A stretch of DNA of 64,000 bases from Hirsutella rhossiliensis (taxonomy: Eukaryota > Ascomycota > Sordariomycetes > Hypocreales > Ophiocordycipitaceae): NCBI RefSeq assembly GCF_020360975.1, contig NW_025408669.1, positions 8,122,001-8,186,000 of the forward strand, read 5' to 3'. The position numbers and the translations under genes were made by a program. Within the stretch, counting starts at the first letter, position 1, and each line of letters begins with the position of its first letter. Shown piece by piece: positions 1-12,984 of the stretch. The notes under the pieces are model-generated. The model made no database searches, was not told the origin of the DNA, and was given only the letters and a program-made list of their open reading frames with translations.

Positions 1-180
1 GTATAATAAGGGGCGTTAAATAAAGGAAAAAAGGATAATTAAAGCAATATAATAATTACTCCCCTACCTTTATTACTACTCCTATAAGAATTAAATCTTT
101 CTACCCTACCTATTTAACCCCTTACTTTTAATTTTACCTTTATATATTTTTATATACTTTTTATATCTCTCTTTATAAGA
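1..180 (+). mobile_element. Copia LTR fragment, cut by the window edge
   Basis: This is the 3' part of the roughly 485-bp LTR found complete at 4438-4923, 15048-15532 and 24948-25433. It aligns from about position 10 and ends with the family terminus, decayed to ATAAGA at 180. The rest lies outside the window, so it may be a solo LTR or the end of an element. It is heavily converted to TA-rich sequence. Confidence 0.85.
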
Positions 181-419
181 ACTTAAAGTCTTTCCTTAAA
201 GTAATAATAACTCTTTAAATCTTTATATTATATCTTTTATTCTATTTATATTAAATACTAAGTTATATAGCTATATTAGTTAGTATATAAGTCGTATTAG
301 TTAATTTTATTATATCCGCTAGTTTAGTTATTATATTTATTTATATTACTAAAGACTATAATAATTTACTTAAATAGTTATCCTTTTTATTTTATTTAAT
401 AGGTAAATTATTATAAAAT

Positions 420-660
420 TTTACTTTCTTTAAAATCTATTAGTCTTAAAAACTTATATCTTTATTTTAATATAGCTAGCTAGTTTTCTAGTTAATTAAT
501 AGGTTACTCTCTTATAGCTATAAAAGTCTTAATATTAGGTTATATTCTTTAATATCTATAATATTAAAATTAACTTATTTATTATAACCTTAGATATTAA
601 TATTAAGGTAATTAATCTCTATATTAATAATTCTATTATTATAGTTAAAGGCCTTTCTTT
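420..660 (-). pseudogene. Gypsy aspartyl protease remnant
   Basis: On the minus strand one frame reads IDIKEYNLILRLL, then ESNLLIN and a K-T-S stretch. With stops read as Gln or Trp this resembles the usual C-terminal half of Ty3/Gypsy proteases, an I-L-G-M-P-W-L then N-P-x-I-D-W-x-T-G pattern. The catalytic D-S/T-G part further upstream could not be placed. Stops and frame breaks make it non-functional. It lies about 1.7 kb downstream of the related gag remnant, more than usual, so the interval has probably gained inserted DNA. Confidence 0.6.
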
Positions 661-2429
661 TAATATCTATAAGTTTATATAGATCTTTCTTATATCTTTA
701 TATAAGTTAATAACGATTAATAACTTTAAGTAAAATATAATTACCTATCGTACTATAGTTTAAAAGTATATATACGTAATATCCTATAATTTAAATATTT
801 AATACTATTTAGTTACTATAACTTACTATTACTATATATAGGGTTCTTAGATCTTATTATATTATACTAGTTTATAGCCCTTTAATAGATAGTATACCTT
901 ATTTTTTACTTAGTCCTTATTTATTTTCTTTAGGTATTCTTCTTTAGTTTATTATTAATATTATTTCTTTATATTTTTATTATATAGTATTATATTAAGG
1001 CTTAAGAAACTAATTTCCTATAGCTAATTAAAGATTTCTTATTTCTTAACGCTATATTATTTATCTTATATTACTTTATAATTAAGTATATACTATACTT
1101 TATAATATTATTTATTTTTATACTAAAAGTTAAGTTTTTATTTAGCGTCTTTTTATTTTTTATATAGTATCTCCTTATTAATTCTTTTTTAGTTAAATAT
1201 AGCTTATAGCCTTTATATTTATTACTAATAATCTTTTAGTATACTATTATATTATTTATACTATACTTATACTTTTTTATATTTATAAACTTTATAGTTT
1301 AGGTATATATATTTATTATAATCTTCTTTATTATATTTAACTTATTATATAAGTCTTTAAAAGATTAAAGGTTTAAATACTTTAAAGTAAGTAGCGTTAT
1401 ACTATTCTTTTATATTAATATATTTATAGATTTAATATATCTCTAAAAGATATCTTATTAATAAACCGTAATTATCGTAGTATTTAAGTAGTATACTATA
1501 ATTAGGTTCTAATAATATAACTTAGTTATTTAAGTAGCGTTAATTAATTTTTAAGTAGTTTAGTTCTATACTTAGGTAGGGTTTTAAAAGTACTTATCCT
1601 TTAAACTTAACTAAGAAAGCGTTATATTACGCTTTTATTTAAAAGTATATTATATAATTTAAGTAAATATATAATATCTATAAAATATACTTATAGTACT
1701 TATAAGTAAGTAGTATTTATAGATTATCTTTAAATTCTTTTTATAGTTACTATTCTTATTATAGAGCTATAAAGGTATTAACTATAGTAATAGGTATAGT
1801 ATAGTCTCTTTTATATAGTACTAGTTAATATTAAATTAATATAGCTTATTAGTTTTCTATAAAAATTTAAGGTATTTATTAGGTTTTAATTTAAAGTATT
1901 TCTTTAAATTCTTTAAAGTATAAAGTATATTCTCTAATTATAGTATTCTCCCTTAATAGTAAGGGTAGTAGTATAAGTTCGTTCTTATCTTTTATTTCTC
2001 TAAGTATTTCTTATTCTTTAAAGCTTATATTATTAATACTTTATTATTCCTCCTTAAGTTATTATCTAAGTTTTATACGTATAAGGGCTATATCTATATC
2101 TTCTTTATTATATTATTTATAGACTACCTATTAGTATTATTAATTATTGTTTTATATCTCTTCCTAGAATTATTTACTTTACTTTTTAATTTAGTTTTAA
2201 GAGACTCCTTTAAAATAAAGGTATTCTAGTTTTATAAATTTAACTTATTTCTATGTTTTAAGATCCCTTTATTATATTATTATAAGGGTCTTTTTTAGTA
2301 GCTTTAAGAAATATCTAGTACTATTCTTATCGCTTAAATATACTATATATTCGTTATTATAATATATAGTTTAACTAAGGAATTTATACTTTAGTTTCTA
2401 TTTATTAGTAGCGTTTAGGTATTTCTTAC

Positions 2430-3240
2430 CTTTTAAGGCTAGTACTTAGTAGGTTTTCCTCTCCTTATATAGTTATTTATATTCTTTAGAATAATATCTA
2501 ATTTTCCTATAATTAAAATACTAACTTTTACTTTTCTATATTATATCTAAATCTATCTTACTTAGGTTAGTTATATAAGTATAAGTAATAAGAGTTTTAC
2601 GCTTCTTTTTATAGTTAGCGTATTAATTAAAGTTATTTTTATAAGAAGGGTTTTAGTTTCCTCTTCCTTATTTCTTTTCTTAGTATTATATATACTATCT
2701 ATCGTCGATTTATATTACTATAGTAATATAGTCTAAGAGGTTATTAAGTCGATTTTCCTTATAAAGCTTATCCTTAACTTTATTTTTAAGCTTATTATAG
2801 AATTATAATATAAGAGGTTCGTTATCTTAATTAAGCTTTAAGGTAACTTAATAGAACTTTATAGTATAATCTAATACTAAGATCCTTTATTAAAGTTCTT
2901 AAAGTTTCTATTTAGCTTTTTATTCCTTATTAGTTATTTTAAATACCTTTATAATAGCTTCTTTAAATCCTCAGAAACTAGTAAAGACTTTATTTATCTT
3001 ATTATCTTATCGCGCTAGTTAGTTATCGAGAAAATCCCTTATAATTAGTCTAAACTAAGTAAGTACTATTTTAAATAAATAATTTCTTATATTAAGTACC
3101 TTTTTAACTAAGTCCGAGAGTTTAATAAGGTAAAACTAATAATAGGCCTTAAGTTAAGTAAGAAAGTCTTAAAGTATACTATAAGTACCGTCGAATAGTC
3201 CTAGCTATTTTAGTTTAACTACTTCTTTAAGGTCCCTAAC
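2430..3240 (-). pseudogene. Gypsy gag (capsid and zinc knuckle) remnant
   Basis: The minus strand reads a decayed Ty3/Gypsy capsid. In order it has L-F-D-G-T, a run like FLTQLKAYYQFYLIKL (stops read as Gln), an F-K-I-V-L-T-x-F segment, then a Q-E-L-Q/R-Q-R-x-x-V-L-D-Y-T-I-K-F block and an F-Y-N-K-L-K-N-K-V-K-D-K-L-Y tail. These are the helices typical of Gypsy gag. Further down, about 2440-2540, Y-F-N-Y-R-K-I-R-Y-Y-S-K-E-Y sits where a CX2CX4HX4C zinc knuckle is expected. Each Cys and the His is replaced by Tyr, the change RIP makes in TGY and CAY codons. Many stops; not functional. Confidence 0.7.
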
Positions 3241-4437
3241 TTATTTATTACTTCCTTTATTCCTAAGTAACTATACTTTATATTAAAAGGTAATAATCTC
3301 GCGATTTATATCCTAAGGTAATATAGTAGCTCTAAAGTTAGTTAATCTAGCTTACTATATAGGTATATTAATAGTTATAATATTACTTAAAGTAATATAG
3401 TATTATATTAAATAAAAGCTTTTAATATATAATAACTAGTATTATTCTTAAGGGATAAACCTATTAAGGGGTTTATATTAATAGATATAATAGGGCGTAG
3501 TTTAAGTAATAATAAGTATATTACGTTAGTAATAAGTTAAAGGTTATAGACTATAAACTATGACTAAGTAATTAAAATTAAAGATAGAATTATAATAAAG
3601 ATCTATATTAAAAGCTAGAGAGCTATTTATTTAAAGAAGTAAAAGTAAGTAGCTATATATACTTATAAAGACTATCCTTAAATTATAGTCCTAGCTATAA
3701 TCCTCTTTATAGCTTACTATAGCTTACTTATAAGCTATGCTCCTAAGTAGTAATCTATTTATATAAGGCTTACTTAGCTTATATATACTTTAAGTAAGCT
3801 AAGCCTAAGTAACTTTTTATCCTAACTATTATTTTAAGCTACCTTATTATATAAACTTAGCTAGCTCTCTTATAGCTTACTAACTATAGTTATAATAAAA
3901 GGCTTAGATATTAGTAACTTAGTTCTTCCTATTAAAGGCTAGTATAACTTAAGGGCTACCTTAGCCTATAGCTAAGGCGACCCTTATAGTTAACTAATAG
4001 ATCTAGCTAGCTAACGTCGCTATAATACTAAGTAAGATAGTAAGCTAGAAAGTAGTAGGCTTAAATAGCGTCCCTTTAAGGTTTATTAAGAAGTATAGAC
4101 TAGCCTTAGTTTAGCGACTAGGTATAATCTTTAATACCTATATATAACTCTTATATTTCCTAGAACGGTTTTATAGTATAAATATAGTAATAATCTAAAA
4201 GCTAGGTAAGAGGCTAGAAGCTTACTATATAATAAGGGGATAGAGACTAATTTCCCTCCTACTTATAGTAAGGAAAGTACTTAAGTAGATATTAGCTTAA
4301 AGGATTATAGGAGCTATAAAAGCGAATAGTATCTTACTAAATAGATAAATAAAGAATAAAAGGGAGCGCTTTATAGAGGTAGCGATCCTACTAGTAATAA
4401 AACTAATATATATAACCTAAGCTTAGATAGGTATTAT

Positions 4438-4923
4438 TATCGTAAAGCGTAGCTTAATTTTATAGTTCTTAGAGATATCCTTTAGTATAAGGGACCTAGG
4501 AAGCTAAAAACACCTAGTATAGAAGAAGGAAGAAGGAGCTAAAAAGAGGTATAGAAAGGAAGGTAGGGGTATAAGGGGAAGTAGAAGTAGCGATAGCTTC
4601 TTATAGAGGTAGCGTAAGATAAGACGGATATACTAGTAACGGCTAGAAAAGAGGGGAAAAACCGGTAAAAAGCTTAGTAGTTAAAAGGATATTAGTAGCT
4701 TCTTTAAGTAGGATCTTCTTTATTAATTAAGATGCTAGATAGGTATAAAGAGGGGCGTTAAATAAAGGAAAGAAGGATAATTAAGGTAATATAATAATTA
4801 CTCCCCTACCTTTATTACTGCCCCCGTAAGAATTAAATCTCTCTGCCCTACCTATCCGACCCCTTACTTTTAATTTTACCTTTATACATTTTTTATATAC
4901 TTCTCGTATCTCTCTTCGCGAGA
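4438..4923 (+). mobile_element. Solo copia LTR
   Basis: A complete 486-bp LTR of the Copia-1/Copia-2 family, starting TATCGTAAAG (ancestral TGTCGCGAAG) and ending CTTCGCGAGA. It is flanked by a perfect 5-bp duplication ATTAT at 4433-4437 and 4924-4928. No internal sequence remains, so it is a product of LTR-LTR recombination. The same TSD sequence flanks Copia-2. Confidence 0.93.
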
Positions 4924-4928
4924 ATTAT

Positions 4929-7900
4929 ATCGTTCTTATAGCTAAATATTAAAAGCGTATTTAATATAGTTAACTATAAAAAGCTTATAAGAGAACTAAA
5001 GCTTTAAGGATACCTTAAATAGCTTATAAGCTTAATATAAAGCTTTATAAGTAATAGAAGATCGACCCTTTACTTTAATAAAAAGACCTTAAAGCTAACT
5101 TAAGTACTAATAAAAGTTATTTAAGGCTCCCCTTTATTCTTAATCCTATTTCTATACTATATAACCCCTTTATATAAGAGGCTTAGTATAATATATAGTA
5201 TTTATATTATTAGCTTCGCTAATAATATAAATATAGTTAGTATTAGACCTAATAAGGCTATAATAGTAGTACGATTAAAGGAGGCTTAAAAGGTATATAT
5301 AGAGTAAGCGGCTAAGTTCGTAGTTACTTTTAAACTATTAAAGAGTAAGTTAATATACTTTATATAAAGGAAATAAGTAATAACGATACTAGTCCGCCTT
5401 AAGACTAACGTAGTAATACTAGTCTAGGAGGCCCGCCTACTAAGGGTTTAGGTATACCGGAAACTATATTAAAAGGTATACTTAAAATAGCTCTAGGTAA
5501 AAATAAAGCGCTAGACTATAGCCTTAACTAAGCTCGCGGCGTTTATATAGGGCTATACCCTACTATATACTAAGGAAGTTTATAATAAGGTAATCCGGTT
5601 CTTAATCTCCTATACTATAGTTATATTCTATAAGATAACGCTTATAAGGGGGAAACTATATAAGATTGTATAGGACCTAGTATAGGACTAGTTAGCTTGC
5701 CTTTAAATAGTAACGGGCGCCTACTACGCGACCTTAGTCTACTAAGTAAAAGCGGAGGTATAGGTGCCCTTAATTAACCTCTACTTAAACTAAAAAATAA
5801 TAGATACCTTTTAAAGGTTAAAGGATTTAAGGCTCCTAAGCTAAATTTAATGCGTATTTAATACGGTCGTAGGTATACTTAAGAGGAAGCGACGCTAAAA
5901 AGGAAGTAAGCCCTTAGCGGCGCTACTACTTAGTAGGCCCTCCTTTATAAAGGAGATAAGGGGGGTCTAGAGCTAGATAGGATCGGACGACCTCTTAAAT
6001 AAAGCTATATTACTTTAAAGGCTAAATAAGGAATAGGCCGCTTAATAGAACGCTAAGGAAGATATAATCTAATAATACTAAACTACCCTCTACCTTACTA
6101 ACTTCTTACTATAGTTTAATAAAGTAATAACGCTAGACCGTTATAAGGGCCTCCTTAAGTATATTAGTATAGTAATTACTTAGATATATATAAGAAAGAT
6201 CGGGCTTAATAACTTCCTCTTTAATTAATAGGTCTTTAATATAGTCTTATTAATATATACCTATAGATAAAAATAAAATACTATTTACTACGCTATAATT
6301 AACTATTTATTAATAGAGGAGGTAAAGGAGTCCTTCTTAATATTAGCCTAGGATATAAGTAATATAAGAATAAGCCTTTAAAGGAAAAGGATAGTAGCGC
6401 TACTAGTATAATAGTTCCTTTACTTAAGTAGGCTCTATTAATTTAACCTAGCTAAAAGGCTATATATAAATATATTAAATAATAGGACTAGGGTCGCGCT
6501 AAAGATAAAGCGGCCCTAACTAAGACTACCCTAGTTAACTACTTCCCTTATTAAGGCGATCTAAGAAAGGGAGAGGACTTATAATAATAAGACTATAGTA
6601 TTAACTAAACTAGATCTAGACTAAGTATAAACCTTACCGCTTAAATTATAGACTAAATAAAACTAATATAACTTAACTAAGCTAGCCCTAATAGCTATAA
6701 AATAAAACCTACTACTAAAAGATTATAACTAAATAAGACCTAACTTAAAACTTAACTAAGATAGAGCTAATAACTAGCTTTAAAACTATAACTTTAGCTT
6801 AACTTATTAATAGTAATATCTACTTTATTATCGCGGCGGGAATAATAAGACCCCTTTAAGGTAATATATAAGGTATAAGAGAAAGTAACCTAAGACTTAT
6901 AAAGAGTATAAGGACTACTACTATTATAAGAAGATTAATAATAACTAGCTAGGCCCGACCTTAAACTTAAACTAAAGCTAGCTTAGACGGCTAGCTTATA
7001 AGATAAAGTAATAACTAAGGTCTATACTAAGGTAAGACCTATACTAGCAGCGGCGCGGAGGCGTTTACTATAGCCTATACTATAACCTTAGATTTAATTA
7101 AGGTTAAGACTAGCGATAATCTTAGCTAGGACTAAACTATAATAGCTATAAAAACGCTACTAAATAAAGTTAGGAGCGTTAGTAAGGTTAGTAGGTAATA
7201 TAAGATAAGAACGCTTTAAGGTAGGCTCGGCGTTAAGAGAACTACCGGGCTATAGCTCGGCGTTAGAGCTAATAAAAGGTAACGCGGTTGGTTCTTATAC
7301 TAGCTTTAAGATAACTATATATATAGTAATAGCGGCGGACTCCTTAGCCTTAGCCTTAAATAAAGCCTTAAACGTAATAGCTACCTTACCCTTACTTTTA
7401 CCTTTACCCTTCCCTTTATTAAAAGGGGCTAAGGCTAGACCGGGCTTAGTAAGGTTAAAACTATTATCCTTACTATTATAATTATTACTAGCAATAAAAT
7501 AGAAATAGTTAGTAAGATTATTAACTACTATAAGAGTCTTTTAAGTAACTAAGAGCAACTTAGGCCTAACTTAGGCTAAGGTCTTAATAGTATCGCTAAA
7601 CTTACTTAGGTACTTTTCTAAGAACTTATATATATAGTAGGTATTATCTATAAAACGGGCAAAAGCTAAAGTAAGTATCTTAATATTCTTAGTAACTATA
7701 GCTAAACTAAGGGCGGACTTACTTAATACGCCCTTACTCTTAGTAGTAAGGGCCTTTAAACTAATATAAATATAAGTTTCTAGAATAGTATAGTAAAAGC
7801 GCTCCTATACTAAGCCCTTAATAAAGGAGGGGCTATTAACCTTAGACTAAGCCTAGTAGAAGGTATAAGTAGCCTTCTTACCCTTAAAAGTAATTTAAAA

Positions 7901-9079
7901 TATAGATTAATACCGAACTTAGACTATACTATAGTAAGGTAGGATTACTTACTTAGTAATAAGACTAGTTAAAGTTAGCGTAAGCAATATATACTTTAGC
8001 TTTTATAGCTAGTAAAGTTAGCGAAAAGTATTAAAGGTAAGACTAACTTAAGATAAGACTAAAACTAATATTTATAGGACTAGTTTTAATAGCTAGTAAA
8101 GGACTTATAGGTATACTTATTAATAAGGCGCTTAATATATATAAAATATAAGATAGAGCGCTTTAATCCCGCTATAGTAGCGACTTTCTTATAAAGAGGG
8201 GGTTTTAAAAAAAGAGAGCTACCGCTACCTAAGTTACCTTCTTAGTTAAATATAGCGATATAACGGTAAATAAACTAAATATAGTACTAAGGAGAACTAA
8301 GGATATAAAAATAATATAGGTAAGGAACTAAGGCCTATAAAAGAGATAATAAATAAAGAGGTAAGAGGAGGTAAGAATAAAACTAAGGAGGAAGGGTAAG
8401 TATATATATATATAAGCTAGGCGCGCGTAATTAGTAACTATATAATAAACGGTAAATATAGGCCGCCGCGCCCTTAATTAAGAAGTCGTATAGCTAGATA
8501 GGAACCGATTTTTAATTAATAGAGCTAGCTAACTAAATTTCGATTAGCTAGCCCTATATAAGAGCGACCTATACTAGCGCCTAGCCCGGTAACCGGATAT
8601 TACCTACCTTACTAACTAATAGACTATTAGGCTAACGCGGCCGCGGCTACGCGGTAGCAACGCGGGAGCTATAAAAAATAAAGGCGCCTACGAGCTAGGC
8701 CCTTAGAGAGAGACTACTACCTATAACCCTAGGCCCGGGCTAGTAGGCCCGGGCTACGGCCGCTTAGGATAGTAGTAGCTATAGCCTAAGAGGGCCTACG
8801 CTAAAATATAAATATATAAGAGAAGCCTATAGTAGCCGGCGTAAATTTCTTATATACTAATACTATAACCTTATTTAAGGCGGACCTATATTAAAAGAGG
8901 GGAGGGTTTTCTCTTAGGTACTTTAGTTTTTCCCTTTTATTTAATATTAAAGTTCTAGATACCTTTAGCTAGGTCCCTAGTATAATATTAATAATAATAT
9001 ATATTACTTAACTTATATATAATAATATAAAGAATATAATAACTAGGTTATTACTTAATAAAGCGTTAATAGGTTACTA
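4929..9079. other. RIP-degenerate repeat debris, unassigned
   Basis: No intact gene. The plus strand about 5270-6700 and the minus strand about 6850-8200 both give longish frames broken mostly at Gln codons, so this was once coding, probably transposon-derived, but no family motif was recognised. A GC-richer pocket at 8560-8780 and a short TA run at about 8402-8413 are the only compositional landmarks. Confidence 0.5.
7330..7770 (-). pseudogene. Decayed protein-coding fragment, unknown
   Basis: The minus strand reads about 145 codons with only two stops, both where Gln is likely. The N-terminal part is helical-looking (an F-I-D-N-T-Y-Y-I-Y-K-F-L-E-K-Y-L-S-K-F segment). The C-terminal part is a lysine/glycine-rich tract (K-G-K-G-K-G-K-S-K-G-K). 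The basic tail would suit a nucleic-acid-binding gag or LINE ORF1-like protein, but I recognise no family. The frame appears to continue on both sides with more breaks. Confidence 0.35.
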
Positions 9080-9640
9080 ACTAAACTTTTATATTAATAT
9101 TAAGAACGATATTATTTAAAAGGGGGTACTTAAAGTAAGAGTAAAAGTTACTAGGCTATAAGAGCTATAAAAAAGCCTAAAGAGTACTAAGGAAAGGCTA
9201 TTAAATTATAAGTAAAATACTATAAATTAAGGTACTAGCTGCTTATATTAAAAGTAAGAGACCTTATAGTATTATTAATAAAGAACTTATACTTTAAAGA
9301 TTAAAAAAGAAAACTCTTACCTAAGTATATTAGACCGTTTTAGGTCTTATAAGCTATAAAAAAGTAAGTATATTATCTTATACTTCTTAAGAAGTACTTA
9401 TACTTTTATAATATTTCTTATATTAGTCTTTTAAAGATATAAAAGGAGCGTAAAGGTACTTATAAAGATAGCAAAACCCTATTAATATTAAACTTAAAGG
9501 ATAATAAAGGGGAATAGGAAGTCTAAGAGATTAAAGACTAAAAGAAATCTAATAGCGATACTTTTTTCCTTATTAAATAAAAAGGATAGCTAGCTAAGTA
9601 TAACTAATAGGTTAATACTAAAGATATAATAAATAGCTAA
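9080..9640 (+). pseudogene. Gypsy integrase C-terminus and chromodomain-like remnant
   Basis: The plus strand reads K-L-L-P-K-Y-I-R-P-F, then an L-x-L-L-K-K-Y-L-Y-F-Y-N-I-S-Y-I-S-L-L-K segment. This matches the usual Ty3/Gypsy integrase C-terminal pattern (K-L-x-P-K-F-I-G-P-F ... H-x-V-F-H-V-S-L-L-K). It is followed after about 45 codons by an F-L-I-K-x-K-G-Q-x-A-K-Y-N-x-x-V-N-T-K-D stretch resembling a chromodomain. It is a different family from Gypsy-A/B/C. RT, RNase H and LTRs were not found nearby. Confidence 0.6.
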
Positions 9641-11212
9641 GACTATATTAAAGAATATACTACTTACTTAACTAGTAAAAAAAAGTATAAGACTAAGTAA
9701 GGTAAGGAAACCTATTAATATAGGGAGGCGCTATTAAATCGGTAATAAAACCCTATTAAATCGCTATTAACTTATTAATATATTAGTATATTTAAACGTT
9801 TTATAGCTATATATAAAATAGTAAAATAAGCGAATAAGGGAAAACTATCTATACTACTTATTAAATATTATTAAGGAAAATAAAACTAAACTATAACTTT
9901 ATTAAAACCTTAATAATAAAGGAAAGAAAGATAGTTATAACTAAATAAAAGAAAGATAAGACCTATTTATTACTTCTAACTACCCTTCTTTCTTACTAGT
10001 ATAGCGGGAACTAACTAAGGCGCCCCCTTTATTATACTAAATACTTTTAGAAATACTAAAACTACCTTATCCTCTACTCCTTTCTTATCCTTTATATTAA
10101 GACCTATCTTTATTAGTATAGTATATACCTTACCCTTAGTAAATAGTAAGGCGTACTATTAAGAAGTATAGCTTATATCGCCTTTAATAAGGTAGAGTTT
10201 TAACTAAGATTCTTAGGCTTAGTACTCTAAGCTTATATAAGTAATATTAAATAAAGGTATAAGGTTAAGGTAAATAATAAGCTCGCGGCGCTTATTAATT
10301 AGTATATAGTAGTTAGTATACTTAACTTAGTATATTATTAGGCGGTCGCTAATAAAATAGTTAGATAAAACTTATAATAATAGACTTTTATATACTTATA
10401 GTCTTAAAGGACTTATAATAAGCCGTTTTAATAGCGTTAAAAGCCTTAGCTAAATACTATACTATAATAGTAAGATAGCGCTAATTACCCTCCTTAAAAA
10501 TAAGAATGCCTATATCTAAGCTATTATCCTTAGTATTCTTATTACTAGTCTTTAGCTTATTAAGCTTATATAAGTACTTAATAATAGCGATTATATTAGC
10601 TTAGTTACTAGATTTAAAAGTAGCGGCGTTAAGAAAGATTAGCTTATTAATTATAATATTTAAAGTTAAGGGGAAACTTACTTAGTTATAGGTTATAGTA
10701 TATTTATAGTACTACTTATAGCGCGTTAAGGAAACCCTTAAGAAAATATAGCTAATTAAAAGTACCTTAATAAGCTTAAGCTTAGTTATATTATACTTTT
10801 TAATAACCGTCCTAAAGTAATATATATACTAGAGCTTATAAGGGATAACCCTCTAAGCCCTAACTAAGCGGGCTTTAGCTCTAAATTAAGTATACTTCTT
10901 TATAAGAGCGCGACCGCCTTATACCGCTACTTAGGTACTCTTATTTCTAGCGCTACTATTCTTAGGTTTATTAGTAAGAGGAGTTAGATTATAGCTATCT
11001 CTATTATTACTATTATCGTTATATTAGCCCTTATTTAGCTAGGTTTTAAGATTATCTTAGCCTATATTTAGCTAAGCCTTATTATTAATATCGGCCTACT
11101 TATTTTAAGGAGCGGCCTAAGTAATTATCTCTTATTAGCTAGAGCCGCTTTATTAAGATAGAGTAGCTAGGTTATTAGTACTTACTTAAGAGCGCCTAAG
11201 TATAGTCTCTTA
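9641..11212. other. RIP-degenerate sequence, unassigned
   Basis: No intact gene or recognised domain. The minus strand about 10100-11150 carries open stretches broken mainly at Gln-like stops, suggesting decayed transposon coding sequence. No terminal repeats pointing to a boundary were seen. Confidence 0.5.
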
Positions 11213-11440
11213 TAAAGAATAGTATTCCTACTATAAATAAAGTAGCTATAATATACTCTCTTAATTATATAAGCTAATAAGTAGTATATTAATTATAGAT
11301 AAAATCCTTTCTTATAAAGTAAGAATCGCTTATTATTTTATATATTATTATATATTAAATAGGCTGCTAGTTATTATATAATTAGGAATTAAAGGAATAA
11401 AGCTAGCTTAGAATACTAGCTAAGACCTATTAAGAATACT
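11213..11440 (+). repeat. Left terminal inverted repeat
   Basis: Inverted copy of 12751-12977. Differences between the arms are largely transitions, as expected from RIP acting on repeats. A shared landmark is the CTCTCTTAATTATATAAGCT segment near 11258-11277. Confidence 0.65.
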
Positions 11441-12750
11441 AATATAACTAACCTCCTTTAAATATAAATATTAATAGAACTAAGATACTTCTAGCTATAC
11501 TTAAGGTATTACTAAATTCCTTAGTCTTAGGGCTATATAGTAGCTTAAATCCGGTCCTAAAAGGTTCTTTTATTTAGCTATAATTATCTATATAAGGCAG
11601 TATATCCGCTAGTAAATAAAGATAGGATTATTAATATTAAAACCTCTTTTATATACTAATATACTACTAATAAATTCTATTAAAATTCCTACCTTATACT
11701 CCTTCTTTCTCTTTATTATATAGTCTTATATAATTCCTTAATTTCTTAAAATTCCGCTATTACTTATATACCTTAAGATCTCCTTACTAATATTAATATC
11801 GCTAATAAAGGTAATAAACTTATAAGTTTCTTAGCTTATAAAGGTAGGCTTATTAGTAGTTAGAGTTAAGTTATTTAGTAGGGTAATAAGGGTATAACCC
11901 TTATTAATATTAAGTCCTAGGCTAAAAGTCTCTTAAGACTAAGATTCCTTTATACCTTTCTTAGCTTTCTTTACTAAAAGGGAACTAGTATTACTATAAG
12001 ACTTTTAAGCTAATAGCTTATACTTTAAGGGCGAACCTACCGCTACCTACTCTTATATATAGTATAGGAAATTAGTATTATAGTTCTTTATCTTTTTTAA
12101 TATAAAAGGTATTATTATTAATAAATCGTTAATAAAAAGTAATATAAATACGTATAAGGGATTAATAAAAAAAGCATAAAACTCTATAGTAATTATAAGT
12201 AGAAGAGTTAAAGAAAAAAAGAAAATAAAAAAAGTAAGAGATATATATATACGCTCTTTATATTATAGTTACGCGGCTAATATATAAGTAATACTATAAT
12301 AGTTACTTAGCGGTAACCGCTAGTATATTAAATATTAATATTATAAAGTATAGACTAATATATACTTATATAGGTATATATACGCGATATATAACTAAAA
12401 CTACCTCTCTTCTTAACTAAATATATATAGTATAGTAAAAGTAATATATATTAAAGATATAGCTAAGATATCTATATAAGAAGGGAGATAATTATAAGAG
12501 CGCTACTAAGAGGTATAAGCTAATAAAGTACTTAGGTATATAGTACTAAGGTATTAATAGGGTATTAATAGGGAATTATACTTACCTTACTTATAAGTTA
12601 TAAACTACTTACTACCTTAATTAAAAAGGAAAAATTCCTCTTTTTATAAGCTTTAGTCTTATAATAAGGAGAATATAATATATATAGTATAGTACCTTTA
12701 GCTATCTTTACTACCTAACTAATTATACCGTTCTATATATTTCCTTATAT

Positions 12751-12977
12751 AGTGTTTTTAAGAGGTCTTAGCTAGTATTTTAAGCTAGCTCTAGTCTTTA
12801 ATTCCTAATTATATAATAACTAGCAGCCCGCTTAATATATAGTAATATATAAACTAATAAGCGATTCTTACTTTATAAGATAAGATTTTATCTATAATTA
12901 ATATACTACTTATTAGCTTATATAATTAAGAGAGTATATTATAGTTACTTTATTTATAGTAAGAATACTATTCCTTA
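12751..12977 (-). repeat. Right terminal inverted repeat
   Basis: Inverted copy of 11213-11440, sharing the AGCTTATATAATTAAGAGAG segment. A third, partial copy in the same orientation lies at about 14555-14749. Confidence 0.65.
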
Positions 12978-12984
12978 TAGTCCC

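Larger units (their letters stand above)
181..4437 (-). mobile_element. Degenerate Gypsy (Ty3-type) retrotransposon region
   Basis: An old, very AT-rich stretch. Reading the minus strand gives a recognisable Gypsy gag with zinc knuckle (about 2430-3240) and a protease tail (about 420-660). The order gag then protease fits a minus-strand element running off the left edge. The 1.7 kb between these parts (about 800-2400) and the stretch 3260-4432 showed nothing I could assign. The element's own LTRs were not found. Confidence 0.6.
11213..12977. mobile_element. Element with about 230-bp terminal inverted repeats
   Basis: The sequence from 11213 to about 11440 is repeated in inverted orientation from about 12751 to 12977. 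The outer ends read TAAAGAATAG and, on the other strand, TAAGGAATAG. A TA dinucleotide lies outside each end and may be the target duplication. Long TIRs suggest a DNA transposon or non-autonomous derivative. The 1.3-kb interior is degenerate and no transposase motif was recognised. Confidence 0.6.
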
